Source of the DNA: Ditylenchus dipsaci
Lineage: Eukaryota; Nematoda; Chromadorea; Rhabditida; Anguinidae
Length of the DNA: 64,000 nt
Assembly: GCA_004194705.1 (NCBI GenBank)
Contig: SADC01001204.1
Location: 1,178,001 to 1,242,000 of the forward strand
Reading direction: 5' to 3'
Shown: piece after piece, positions 51,953 through 63,232 of the stretch
Numbering within the stretch: the stretch's first letter is position 1
Layout: every line of letters starts with the position of its first letter
Notes under the pieces: model-generated
What the model saw: the letters and a program-made list of their open reading frames with translations, nothing else
Told to the model about the DNA's origin: nothing
Databases searched by the model: none
Made by a program: the position numbers and the translations under genes

Positions 51953-53085
51953 TCAAAAGAGTCTAGCGGGAGAGGTGCTGGAGTCCAATTCTTTTGAATC
52001 CTTGTTGAGCACGGAGAGTCCACCACCACCAGCATCCAAAGCAGCACAGGTACTGAGAGAAGGAGCGGCAGCAGATTTGGACTTGGGCGGAATTTGGAAA
52101 GCTTCCAATAGAAAGGCAGCCAGCAGTTGAGAGGCAGCAGAGGACACAGGCAGAGCAGCACATGTAGACAAAGGCATGTCCATGAAGACTGATGGCACTT
52201 GATCCAGAGGTATTCAGCAGGTGATTCGGCATCAGGAAAGGCGGCATTGAGGACATTACGGAGGCACAGCAAGAATCCTTGAGTGGCGTGTCCCATTTCC
52301 TTCCCTTCATCTTTGAGAGAGAGATTGATACCATTTTGCGGTCCAGCGGAATCCAGGCGATTTGTTTCCTGAGGCTTGGACAATTTCGGAAGCAGAGGCT
52401 TAATTGGCACCATAGCAGCGGCAGGAGTAGCAGTAGCATCGGAAGCAGCAGTATTCAGCGGATGTTTCGGCGACATCTTGACAGCAGCAGCAGATTTTGG
52501 TAGAAGTTCGGCAGGCACCTTGGCAGCGGAAGGAGCATCGGATTTTCGGAGATGTTTGCGAGGCATCTTAGCGGCGGAAGGAGCAGCGGATTTCAGCAGA
52601 TCTTTGCAAGGTATCTTAGCGGCGGAAGCGGCGGAATCCAGCAGACATCCGGGAGACGTCACGGCAGCGGCAAAAGAGGCTGAATTTGGCGTATGTCCAG
52701 GCGACATAGTAGCAGCGGCAGGAGATTTGGCAACGTCTTGGCAGATTTGGAGAGCACCAATCAGGACATTGTTTTTGGCAGCAGGAACTTCGGAAATTTG
52801 GAACATTTCCACAGCACTTGAGGTAGCAGCAGAACCATCGGTAGGCAGCAGAGAGTCCAGGCGCTTTGAGATGAACTTGAGAGCATAGAGCGCAGGCAGT
52901 CCAAGCAGATTAGGACATCCTGATTTGACCACCACAAAGCTTTGCACGGATGAGACTTCATTGGCTTGGAAGAGAGCATTGCTTTCCCCCAGGAATTTGC
53001 ACTTGGAACCATCCGGCAGGCAACCACGGAACTGAGTTGGAGCTATCTTGATTTGACCCACGGCAGCGATAGCAGACTCATTCAT
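51953..53085 (-). CDS. Protease C-terminal half, Pro/Lys repeat region and possible integrase relic
   Basis: Continues in a third frame: CPNLLGLPALYALKF near 52905 is the usual end of a retropepsin (L-L-G-L). From about 52700 to 52380 come imperfect repeats of about 18-20 residues (AAKMPRKHLRKSDAPSAAK, AAKVPAELLPKSAA). At 52281-52210 GFLLCLRNVLNAAF and ESPAEYL resemble the 'LL.YRN....SPAEL' text near the end of gypsy-type integrases. If so, RT, RNase H and the integrase core were deleted and replaced by the repeats. The remainder to the polypurine tract is unassigned. Confidence 0.55.
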
Positions 53086-54178
53086 TGTATTGACTTGGGC
53101 CCTGAATCCAGGATGAAGTCGATAGCAGTCCCATTCACCATCACGGAAGCGGATAGCAAAGGCATAGCGGAACTGACTTGATTGAGCATTATAGATGGCA
53201 GCTGGACGAGATTGATTCGGCGCTGAGGCTGGAACTTCTTCTTAGCGGCATTTGGCTGGCAGTTTTGGTAGCGGCGGCACTGGCGTTCCAGATGTCCAGG
53301 CTTATTGCACTTGGAGCAGCGGTGATTGACGTGCGGACAATCTTTGGACCAATGCATTTGATCACAGCGGTAGCAGGCAGACGGCGGCGGAGCACGGTTT
53401 TCGGCGGAAAATTGTTGTTGACGCTCTCTTTGGAAGGCGATGGCATTGATGGCGAAGGAATCGGGCTTTCTTTCCAGATGTTTGGCTTCAGCAATTGTGG
53501 ACAGATAGGCAGCAGCTTCTTCCACAACTTCTTCGAACTTGACGGCCTCTCCCTTTTCGTTGATTCGATGAAGAAGGCGAGTTCGGAGAGCAGCATCTTG
53601 GTTTGACTTGAGACCAGCAGCAGGAGAAGGCAGTTAAATTCTTCCTCTTTGAGAGAGCTGAACTTGAATAGACGGAGCTGACCTTTGAGACGATTGACGT
53701 AGTGGCGGAATTCCTCTCCTTCTTCTTTCAGCAGACGGAGGCATTCGAAGCGATCCACCACCAGCGAGCGAGAATGAGCAAATAATTTAGAAAGGCCACT
53801 TACTGTTTCGTCCAGATTGAAGTCCACAACATCTCTTGGCAGGCAGCTTTTGCGGTACTCAGAGAAGGCTTCAGACGAGAGCTTGGTCATGAGGAGCTTC
53901 ACCTTGCAGGGATCCACCATATTCGGAGCTGTGCAGTCGAGAGAGAATTTGAAGCGGGCAATCCAGTCTTCGAACTTGCTTGGATCACTGTCATCAGCTG
54001 AGAAGATTTCCATGTCCGGCAATTGAGGCAACGTTGAGATAGCAGGAGCAGGATGTGCATTGTCACCACCACCACGGTTTTGCTGAAGTAGAGCCACCAT
54101 TTGAGCCATTTGAGCTGATTGCTGAGCGATTGAGGCTTGCTGAATTTCCACCAGAGCTTTAAGTTCTTTTACATCCAT
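53082..54178 (-). CDS. Gag polyprotein with CCHC knuckles and start of protease (frame-broken)
   Basis: ATG at 54178, two bases past the primer-binding site (an upstream frame into the LTR is also open). N-terminal Gln-rich helix (VEIQQASIAQQSAQMAQMVA), capsid-like text (FEDWIARFKFSL, LMTKLSSEAFSEYRK, EEGEEFRHYVNRLKGQLRLF). A single-base break near 53600 moves the reading to the next frame (53525 onward), which holds two zinc knuckles at 53375-53277 (C-x2-C-x3-H-x4-C and C-x2-C-x4-H-x4-C) and then FILDSG, the aspartic protease active site, near 53106. A second break follows at about 53085. Whether the breaks are real or consensus errors is open. Confidence 0.8.
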
Positions 54179-54179
54179 A

Positions 54180-54191
54180 GCGACTGCGCCA
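54180..54191 (-). other. Primer-binding site TGGCGCAGTCGC
   Basis: Begins with TGG (complement of a tRNA 3' CCA), one base from the LTR. I could not name the primer tRNA. Confidence 0.7.
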
Positions 54192-54192
54192 A

Positions 54193-54373
54193 TGTTGTAA
54201 CTTGGAAGCGGATAGAGAGCAGAGAGAGAGCGAGAGCGGAGAGCGGAAATTAACGGCAGCTTTATTTCACAAGCACAACAATAATGATATAACAACAGCG
54301 GGAGCAGCAAAGGCCCTGACAACGAATCGTAGTCGTGTCAAGACAATAAGAGATTCAAACGGGCGATACAACA
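54193..54373 (-). repeat. 5' LTR
   Basis: 181 bp, read as identical to the other LTR. Its inner end is followed by T and the primer-binding site. Confidence 0.9.
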
Positions 54374-56400
54374 AAAGTCGGTGTTGATGTTTTATAATGG
54401 TGAAAACTAGAGAATTTCAGCTACAAAATGAGCTATTGAACAGTGGATTTTGAAAGGTTTTAGGGTCGAACTGGTCCGGACAAGCTCTCAACTCAGTGGT
54501 TTTTTAGGTGTACTTTTTCCTATTTTTTAACTTCAGACCCAATTTTGAGCCACTTTTATAGAGAAAGTCGGTGTTTATGTTTCATGATGGTGAAAACTAA
54601 AGAATCTCAGCTACAAAATGAGCTATTAACCAGTGATGTTAGAAGAGTGTAAGGTCTCGGACAAGCTCTCAAGTCAGTTGCTTTTTAGGTGTACTTTTTC
54701 CTATTTTTTAACTTCAGACCCAATTTTGAGCCACTTTTATAGAGAAAGTCGGTGTTTATGTTTCATGATGGTGAAAACTAAAGAATCTCAGCTACAAAAT
54801 GAGTTATTAACCAGTGATGTTAGAAGAGTGTAAGGTCTCGGACAAGCTCTCAAGTCAGTTGCTTTTAGGTGTACTTTTTCCTATTTTTTAACTTCAGACC
54901 CAATTTTGAGCCACTTTTATAGAGAAAGTCGGTGTTTATGTTTCATGATGGTGAAAACTAAAGAATCTCAGCTACAAAATGAGCTATTGAACAGTGGATT
55001 TTGAAAGGTTTTAGGGTCGAACTGGTCCGGACAAGCTCTCAACTCAGTGGTTTTTAGGTGTACTTTTTCCTATTTTTTAACTTCAGACCCAATTTTGAGC
55101 CACTTTTATAGAGAAAGTCGGTGTTTATGTTTCATGATGGTGAAAACTAAAGAATCTCAGCTACAAAATGAGCTATTAACCAGTGATGTTAGAAGAGTGT
55201 AAGGTCTCGGACAAGCTCTCAAGTCAGTTGCTTTTTAGGTGTACTTTTTCCTATTTTTTAACTTCAGACCCAATTTTGAGCCACTTTTATAGAGAAAGTC
55301 GGTGTTTATGTTTCATGATGGTGAAAACTAAAGAATCTCAGCTACAAAATGAGCTATTAACCAGTGATGTTAGAAGAGTGTAAGGTCTCGGACAAGCTCT
55401 CAAGTCAGTTGCTTTTTAGGTGTACTTTTTCCTATTTTTTAACTTCAGACCCATTTTGAGCCACTTTTATAGAGAAAGTCGGTGTTTATGTTTCATGATG
55501 GTGAAAACTAAAGAATCTCAGCTACAAAATGAGCTATTGAACAGTGGATTTTGAAAGGTTTTAGGGGTCGAACTGGTCCGGACAAGCTCTCAACTCAGTG
55601 GTTTTTTAGGTGTACTTTTTCCTATTTTTTAACTTCAGACCCAATTTTGAGCCACTTTTATAGAGAAAGTCGGTGTTTATGTTTCATGATGGTGAAAACT
55701 AAAGAATCTCAGCTACAAAATGAGCTATTAACCAGTGATGTTAGAAGAGTGTAAGGTCTCGGACAAGCTCTCAAGTCAGTTGCTTTTTAGGTGTACTTTT
55801 TCCTATTTTTTAACTTCAGACCCAATTTTGAGCCACTTTTATAGAGAAAGTCGGTGTTTATGTTTCATGATGGTGAAAACTAAAGAATCTCAGCTACAAA
55901 ATGAGCTATTGAACAGTGGATTTTGAAAGGTTTTAGGGGTCGAACTGGTCCGGACAAGCTCTCAACTCAGTGGTTTTTAGGTGTACTTTTTCCTATTTTT
56001 TAACTTCAGACCCAATTTTGAGCCACTTTTATAGAGAAAGTCGGTGTTTATGTTTCATGATGGTGAAAACTAAAGAATCTCAGCTACAAAATGAGTTATT
56101 AACCAGTGATGTTAGAAGAGTGTAAGGTCTCGGACAAGCTCTCAAGTCAGTTGCTTTTTAGGTGTACTTTTTCCTATTTTTAACTTCAGACACAATTTTG
56201 AGCCACTTTTATAGAGAAAGTCAGTGTTGATGTTTTATAATGGTGAAAACAAAAGAATCTCAGCTACAAAATGAGCTATTTAACAGTGGATTTTGAAAAG
56301 TGAACGGGTTTGAACTGCCCGGACAAGCTCAAAACTCATTGGTTTCTCAGGTGTGGATTTAAGGTGGATGTTCCGGTTTAAACCCAATTTTTGGCCAGTT
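54374..56400 (+). repeat. Satellite array of two monomer types in higher-order arrangement
   Basis: Eleven monomers start (AAAGTCGGTGTT) at 54374, 54564, 54745, 54925, 55114, 55295, 55475, 55666, 55847, 56037 and 56217. Type A is 189-191 bp (contains GAACAGTGGATTTTGAAAGG), type B 180-181 bp (contains AACCAGTGATGTTAGAAGAG). The order is A-B-B, A-B-B, A-B, A-B, then a diverged A. The 550-bp ABB unit is almost identical between copies. The repeated 60-67-codon frames are by-products. Confidence 0.9.
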
Positions 56401-56454
56401 TTTGCCGATTAATGTCGAATATCTCTGCGAAACTCTCAAGTTCAACATCTTGGC

Positions 56455-57180
56455 TTCCTTTTGGCACTTATTGGGTTAGGGGGGGGCGGGTTTTTCACTT
56501 ATATAAAATAGTGTTTAAATGACTCCTAAGTAATTTTTATATGCTTAAAACGATAAAAAAAGTTATTTTCTGACATTTTTCCACACAAAAATAGATTTTA
56601 GAAAAAAAATTTTTTGACTGAAATTCGACTTTTTGCCTTGGTCCCCAAGGCAATCCAACCTGAAAGGGTACCTGGATACCACAAAAAGATGGAATTTGAA
56701 CATAGTTTTTGTTGACTGGGGCCTACCGCATAAAGAAACTCTGGTATGCATACATTTTTATGCATCCAGAGTCACTTACGAGTGATTTGCGTCTAAGGTA
56801 TGTGGGTGTGCGCATCTCAACCCAAGCAACCAAGCCCCTGCGCCCCCGAAGGGGCGCAGGGGGCTTGGTTGGTTAGAGATGCGCGCACTCACTTACCTTA
56901 GACATAATTCCGAGCAAGACTCTTGATTAAAATGCATAAAGAGACTCTTTTTGCCCAGCTCCAGTGACCAAAACGGGTAGAATACCTTAACACAAGGAAA
57001 TTTGCCTTGGTCCCCCAAGGCAAAAAGTCAAAATTTTTTTTTTTCAAAAATACCACTTTTTGTGTGGAAAAATGTTAGAAATTGACTTTCTTATCGTTTT
57101 AAGCATATAAATATTACTTAAGAGTCGTTTAAACACTATTTTAAATAAGTGAAAAACCCGCCCCCAACCCAATAAGTTCC
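56455..57180. repeat. F1 palindrome with GC hairpin (complete copy)
   Basis: Ends ACTTATTGGGTTAGGGGGGG and CCCAACCCAATAAGTTCC, arms pairing through TAAGTAATTTTTATATGCTT and GCCTTGGTCCCC.AAGGCAA. Central hairpin at 56822-56872: CAACCAAGCCCCTGCGCCCC, GAAG, then the complement. The word GAGTCACTTACGAGTGAT is the uninterrupted counterpart of the hAT-like insertion at 1627. Confidence 0.75.
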
Positions 57181-57207
57181 TTCCTTTTAAGCACAATCAC
57201 GTATAAT

Positions 57208-57452
57208 CGAAATTGGATAGGCGAGGATGGGCAAGGGTAGGCGGAGAGGCGAGGATGGGCAAGGGTAGGCGAGGATGGGCGAGGGTAGGCGAGGATAGGC
57301 GAGGGTAGGCGAGGATAGGCGAGGATGGGCAAGGGTAGGCGAGATAGGCGAGGATGGGCAAGGGTAGGCGAGAATGGGCGAGGATGTGTGAGGGTAGGCG
57401 AGGATGGGCGAGGGTAGGCGAGGATGGGCAAGGGTAGGCGAGGTAGAGTAGC
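57208..57452 (+). repeat. Minisatellite of 10-bp units RGGCRAGGRT
   Basis: About 24 units alternating GGGCAAGGGT and AGGCGAGGAT. The minus-strand frames of 87 and 96 codons (Pro/Leu/Ser repeats) come from this repeat and are not genes. Confidence 0.85.
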
Positions 57453-59616
57453 TTAGTCAACAGGTAGGTGGATGATCTACCCTAACCATTTACGCACTCG
57501 AAAGATAAATCTACCCGAACTACTAATGTACATGAACAACTAATGTTCCCGAACAACATAGGCGCCGATAGGCGCCTGCAGACCCTAGTTTAAAGTAACA
57601 AGTAACTTGCTTGTCTGTTCCTATTCCAATACGAGTAACTTCATTTGGAAAACAGCAAAAAGTAAAAAAGTGTCCCGCGCGCATTCAAACATGTGAAATT
57701 CTCATTGTCTGCAACGGCTATTCTCCTTTAAACATCTCTAATTTGGAGTCTGAAAAAGTCGAAAGTATCAAAAAACTTCCCATTTTGTCAAAAAAAATGA
57801 CACCTTATTTATATTTTTCCCCCTTGAAAAGCCCCTTAGCAGATTAGGAGGGGTGTGAGCGTAGCCAAGGTGGGGGGCAGGTGGAACACGTAAAAATTGA
57901 TCATACACCATCGTTTTAGTACTATCATATCATGTTCAGCGCATGATTCTAGCTAGGATACAATGGTTTTCAATTACTTTCGGCTAAATAATTTTTTTTG
58001 TATTTTGAGATGTATAGCCCTTTAAAGTTACCTACTAGCCCAAAGTTTGACTTTTTTTTCGGACAATTTGAAAATTTTAAAAATGAATATAAAATGATGG
58101 CGCCCAAATGAGTACGAACCCGAGTAGCGAAAAACTCAAAAAAAAAGAAAGTTCGTCAAATCCCTGACAATCGTTGGACAGGTTCACATAAGGGTGTTAA
58201 TGGGAAAAGAGTACCAAAGAGCAATTTCGCCTACTTTTTTAAATTTTGCTCAATATATTCAACTTAATTCAAATATATTGAAAATTGTTTTAATTCAGTT
58301 TTCTCGCTTTAATAGGAAGAGCACAAAAATTATAAATTAATCTAATTTTCTATTAAATTTAGAATGGAAGAAGAACTGGAAAAAAACCATTGTGCTTGCT
58401 GAAATCCTATAAAAATCTATTTTTTTTAAAATGCTTCCTTGCTGTTATAATGTAATTATATAAATTTTTAGACAAACCTGTAAAAAAATAATATTTTACT
58501 TGTTTTAGAGCAGTTGTTGTTATTATATGCGGTCCCACAAACGTGACTCCTGATTTTAGCTTGAGAAATAAGCCAAAGATTTGAATGGGTTTAATGGGCA
58601 TAAGTTGTGTGTGTGTACATGTTGTTGCTGTTTCATTAGCGCTAAATGGGACAAAGGGTTAGCCTAGAAAAATGGAATCCTCCCACTTCTGACGAAAAGC
58701 TTTAGAATTAGAGACACTAGCATGCTATTCTGAGAACTATGAGTGTTCCTCGCAAATCAGACTACTGCTACTATTTTGTCACCTGGAGACTATACACACC
58801 AACCGGCTTTCTTTATCTTTTACAAATTGCCCACACATTTTTAGTTTTGGCACCAGAACTTTAGGTGCTGAACTTTTTAAGCAGGAAAGTTGCTTGTGCT
58901 TAAAAATTCAGACTAAAAGTTTATCTATGATCCTTTTTAATGATTGTTTTCGACTTGTCTCGATCCTCTCTGAATAATTTAGAATTTTTTTCGGTGAAAA
59001 TAGAGTCGAACCAAATTTAGTGACGGCGAAACCACTTCAGTGATCGTTCAATTTTGTCAAGTTTGCTGAAAATGTCGGCGAATAAAACGAGATAAGACAA
59101 CCCTAGTTTGAGTCTTGACATTATTATTTAAAAGGTCTATGAAAAACCCAAAACCATGAAAAAGTAGATGCATGGACTTTTTTTTACTTTTTTGACATTT
59201 GTTAAAAAGACAAAACGTTCTTTTACCAAAAAAACATCGAAAACCCACAAAATTATTTAACAGAAGCTACATAATGACTTTTGTCCTTTATGTGGATTCT
59301 AGCAATTATCGCAAAATATGAGCATTTTCGCCGAAGATCCAAACGATTTTCTTAGCTTTTTGTAGAAATGCCGTAAATATACTGTTTTTGCAGCAAATGT
59401 ACTTTTCTCTGACAGAAATCTGCTTCTGCCGCAAAAATACTTTTTTTGCCGCAAATTTTACTCTATTTTGCCGCAAATTTGGCAAAAAATTTGTTGCGGC
59501 CAAATTTGCGGCGAAAAGGCCTTTTCGTTGCAAAAAAGTATTAATAGAGTTGTGAAAATGCTCGAGCAGATTGATTTAGAGCATGTGCTCGAGCATTTGC
59601 GTTTTTTTCGAGCATA
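57453..59616. other. Mostly unannotated AT-rich DNA
   Basis: 57600-57745 holds one arm of a GGACCAT/GCGCGGGAC-type element (GTCCCGCGCGCATTCAAACA). 59385-59545 iterates TTTGCCGCAAA in both orientations (small palindrome). 57540-57590 contains ATAGGCGCCGATAGGCGCC, also seen at 38460. Otherwise no gene, splice pair or element is seen. Confidence 0.45.
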
Positions 59617-59867
59617 CCGTATTTCCTCTAATATAACCACCGGTGGCTTTATTTTTCAAACCCCTTCTGAGGGGTGGGTTTATTAGAGTCATTTTGAGAT
59701 TTTTGTGGCTTCAACCAAAATCCAAAAAGCGGAATCGGTAGAGCTCGTGGGAACTAAGAAAACGCAAAAAACAGCTTTGCAGAATATTTACTCTGTTCCG
59801 AGATACAGACACTGGAAGTTGAGGGGTGGGTTTATTAGAGCGGGTGGTTATATTAGAGGAAATACGG
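59617..59867. mobile_element. CCGTATTT-family MITE
   Basis: TA-flanked, ends CCGTATTTCCTCTAATATAA and TTATATTAGAGGAAATACGG, 251 bp. It is inserted between GCTCGAGCATTTGCG and ATGCTCGACACATTTT, words of an older inverted repeat (59560-59985). Confidence 0.8.
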
Positions 59868-60624
59868 TATGCTCGACACATTTTAACCGTTAACTGTGGC
59901 CACTGGCCATAAAATTAATTGTACAGTTAATGCGGGTTCTATTACGAGGGTCGACCGTAGGCCGAGCATATGCTCGTTTCCCAACCCTAAGTATTACCAT
60001 AAAAAAACAAAAATTTTTAAAAAAATTGAGTATCTAAAAACAACTAAAATTAATTCTGAGAATGGTTGGTATTTCGGTTCAAACAAAAAAATATATTTTT
60101 AAAGAAATTACCATTTTTAAAATTTATTCTTCTAATTTGTTTACACATCAGTGCACTTTAATTGTACTCGTTTAAGCAAAAACAACAAAGCAAGTGTTGA
60201 AAAAGCGTCTAAATGATGATGTATCACCCATCAATTGCTCTATATTTTTTCTTCTCATCAGAAATAAGCTTTTTCCAGTCTTGCTAACTCATTTATGTTT
60301 TGATCTTTTCACAGGTTAATTTTTTTTGTCTTTGAGTGTTTGCGTGGGTTACCACTCTATATTTTAATTTTTCACTTTTCTTTGGTATATATGCCTAATT
60401 GAAGCTTTGTTTTTACAGACAAATACTTTTTTTTAGGAATTTTAACTATTCACATAAAAATTCTTATGATATGTCGTCTTTACATACTAATGTCTACTGA
60501 TGTCTATCAAACAACTATCAAAAATTACTTGTTTATATATTTTTATTACAGTAATAATGGCTACGTGTTTTTTTATATTAACCAAAAATAGATTGCATGC
60601 AGTAGGTAGGTATCAAAGCTACTA
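59868..60624. other. AT-rich DNA, no gene seen
   Basis: Short reading frames only. The right arm of the GCTCGAGCAT inverted repeat ends near 59985. Confidence 0.5.
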
Positions 60625-61306
60625 CAGGGTGGCCCAACAAAACTGAAAAAATCTGAAAATTTTTGTCAAGAGCTTCCGCGTACCCTCAGCAACCCTAAAA
60701 TCTCCTGGACTATACCCTCCGCAATAATTTTCTGAAGGTACCTAAAATAACCATTTTTGATAATAAAAAATGAAATAAAGATTTTTTGGTGCAAGCAAGG
60801 ATGTTTAAATAACGGTTGTGAGGCCGGTACCGAGTCCTCTCATTCTGCCGTAGTCTTAGGTCTAGCTCTCGTAGCATGAGATTAACGCGGCTTGCTGCAC
60901 AGGGCTAACTCACTAAGTGGTTGCTTCCCATATGTTGCTTGCCTTGAAGCTGACCTTATGACCTAAGACTGCAACCGTCCATCTTTGTTACACCAAATTC
61001 AATGAAAAATAAGAGAGCACGATGAAAAAAAAAACAATAAATAAATGCGACACGCAAAATTTTGATGGCTGTAACTGTCTCAAATAAGATACTTTTAATG
61101 TCTAAATTCGAACAACAAATTCTGATACAATTATTTAAATTTTTCTTGTAATTTTCGGCATATTTTTGTACTTGCACGTAGCGCTTCATCTTGGCGTTCA
61201 AACAAGCTATCAAACACTGCTACATGATGTTAGAAGTGAAAAAATTCAAAAGCTTTAAATAAAACAGTGTTAATTTTGAAAAATTTCAGGTTTTTGGGCC
61301 ACCCTG
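60625..61306. mobile_element. Mariner-like TIR element with a GC-richer insert
   Basis: TA-flanked, ends CAGGGTGGCCCAACAAAACTG and TTTTTGGGCCACCCTG, 682 bp. At 60808-60975 a GC-richer block has inverted words GGTCTAGCTCTCGTAGC / CCTAAGACTGC and is distinct from the rest. 60700-60775 recurs almost exactly at 61420-61490, outside the element (CTCCTGGACTATACCCTCCG). Confidence 0.65.
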
Positions 61307-61567
61307 TAGCACACTTACAGGCTAAACTAAAAAAATTCAAAAATTTTTTTTTGTTTAAAAAAGTCACGAAAGCAGATTTTAAAAGCCGCTGCTACTGGAA
61401 TATGCTCCTCCCGAAAAATCTCCTGGACTATACCCTCCGCAATAATTGTCTGAACGTACCTAAAATAACCATTTTTGATAATAAAAAATCGCACAAAAGC
61501 CCTTGTTAGTATTGGCTAAGCCCTGAGCCTAAACCGCAGCCTAAGGGGGGGGGCAGTGGCAGGGGGG

Positions 61568-61719
61568 GCTACCAGACAATTTCTAATATTTTTAGAATTT
61601 GTCGCGCGACTTTTTCTAATATTTTTCGGTAAATTCGGTTGTTTTGTCCCGAATTTACCGAAAAAAATTAGAAAATGTCGCGCGACAAATTCTAAAAATA
61701 TTAGAAATTGTCTGGTAGC
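61568..61719. repeat. Near-perfect 152-bp palindrome
   Basis: GCTACCAGACAATTTCTAAT...ATTAGAAATTGTCTGGTAGC, with a centre at GGTTGTTTTGTCC. Arms of about 70 bp include TTGTCGCGCGAC. Confidence 0.85.
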
Positions 61720-62509
61720 CGCAGGGGGTGCGTGACTAATTTGCAAGCGACGTGTTCCAAAATTTTCTAGGGGAGGAAGGCCAACCCTACTTCTGAGATA
61801 ATAAATTAATTTTTTAACTCGCTTTGCACCAATTTTATCCTCTAACATGTAAGAACTGTTTAATTTAGTGAATTTAAAATGTTATACAGGAATATGCTTG
61901 TGACTTATTATAAGTCAACAAAAAATTCTGTCTAATACATACTTTATTTTGCTGTAGACAAGCTTTGACACATGACTTACATATGTGTCACTTCCAATTA
62001 GCTTAATAAACTTTTTTTACTTTAAGACTTTTTGTCTGTTTGTTTGCCAAATATAGTTTATTCTGACTTTTTTTAAAACAAATTTCAATTATTTTATAAA
62101 ATTGTTGTCGACCACATAACTAATTTTTCTATCCCCACTCGGTTTTTTTTTGAAAATTGAGCAAATCACTTTTTAAACTTGTTTTTCTGCTCAGCACGAT
62201 CATTTCTGAACACTTTTTAAGCAAAAAAATTTGAAACTGTGTCAAAAATTGAGTCCACCGTTTGGGGGTAGGTGATCTGTTTAAGCTCTTTAGGGTCATT
62301 CTTCGGTAATTCATCACATTTTTCTTGCCGAAGCTGCGCAAAAAAACTGCCTAAATGCATTTTCAATCAAGAATATTGCTCGGAATTATGTCATCTTATC
62401 CCGACATACTTTAGACAAAAATTATTCAAAATGACTGCGGATGCATGAAAAAGTATGCATACTAAGCTTCTATATGCGGTAAGCCTCAGAAAGTGGGAAT
62501 TTTTTTTAG
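61720..62509. other. AT-rich DNA, no gene seen
   Basis: A decayed F1-like piece (GGATGCATGAAAAAGTATGC at 62440) is the only recognised item. Confidence 0.45.
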
Positions 62510-62722
62510 TAAACTAATAATAAAATCGTCAAAAAGACAAAGCTGACATTGGGAATCGAACCTACTAGCAATTTGGACCGATTGACGCGCTTTAGCACTA
62601 CCCTAATAACACTAATATAATATAAGTAACTTCATTTGAAAAAAATTAAAAAAGTGTGCCACGCGTATTCAAACGTGTGAAATTCTCGTTGTCGGCGACG
62701 ACTATGGTCCTTTAAAAAGTGT
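62510..62722. mobile_element. TIR element with tRNA-like core (one arm kept)
   Basis: Minus strand 62610-62540 reads GGGTAGTGCTAAAGCGCGTC (A-box-like) and TAGTAGGTTCGATTCCCAAT (clear B box). The right arm is GTGCCACGCGTATTCAAACG...CTATGGTCCTTT. It belongs to the group at 51190. Confidence 0.65.
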
Positions 62723-63230
62723 CTAAAAATGTTTTTTTATCGTATTGAGCAAAAAAACAAGGTAAGGAGGAGATTTCGGGTCACTTAAAAAAATCCGAGT
62801 ATGAGGGAAGGGAACTACGTAATTGCCGAAATAATCAGGTTATGGTTAACTATTTATAGTTTTTGCACGATTTTTGATTAGCAGCACAACTAGGAACTAT
62901 AAAAATTATTGTTGTTTTTGGCACTGGTGTTAGAGGGATGCAGTCACGCACGAAAAACAAAGAATAGCAGACTAAAAATAGTGATTTTATTGCTGGTCTT
63001 CCTCTTTGATGTCCTTTTATTTTTTGCCACTGCAAATGATGCTTTTCATGTCGACTTAATTATTTTTCAGCGTAAGACTTAAGAGTGTAAAGACTTTCAA
63101 GTTTACTTAACTTTAAAAATCAATGCGAAACTACCACATTTTTGTCGTTTGCGCTGTTTTTTGTAATTTTTGTTGCAAAAGTTTATTGGTATTTGTTAAG
63201 CAAAATGTTTAATTTCACTATACAGTCGAC
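62723..63230. other. AT-rich DNA, no gene seen
   Basis: Only short, featureless frames. Confidence 0.5.
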
Positions 63231-63232
63231 TC

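Larger units (their letters stand above)
51756..54378 (-). mobile_element. Non-autonomous LTR retrotransposon (Gag-protease, no RT)
   Basis: Two 181-bp LTRs (51761-51941 and 54193-54373) that I read as identical, beginning TGTTGTATCG and ending TTACAACA on the minus strand, flanked by 5-bp duplications AAAGT (51756-51760, 54374-54378). Primer-binding site TGGCGCAGTCGC lies one base inside the 5' LTR (54191-54180). Polypurine tract CGAGGGAAGG (51951-51942) precedes the 3' LTR. The interior of 2.25 kb codes for Gag, CCHC zinc knuckles and a retropepsin motif, then a Pro/Ala/Lys-rich repeat region. Reverse transcriptase and RNase H are absent. Layout is that of a Ty3/gypsy-type element with an internal deletion. 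Identical LTRs imply recent movement, which would need enzymes supplied in trans. Confidence 0.9.

Noticed and set aside
52279..52888. Plus-strand frame of 170 codons rich in AAEG/GILAAEG repeats
   Set aside because: It is the antisense of the retroelement's Pro/Lys repeat region; Gag, protease and LTR signals fix the minus strand as coding.
54633..55926. Four nearly identical frames of 63-67 codons
   Set aside because: They arise from the 180/190-bp satellite; the repeat includes no start context or splice sites.
54374..56400. CRISPR array
   Set aside because: The repeated units are 180-190 bp with no short unique spacers, and the genome is a spliced eukaryote.
57141..57460. Pro/Leu/Ser-rich frames on the minus strand
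   Set aside because: They translate the 10-bp minisatellite in two frames.
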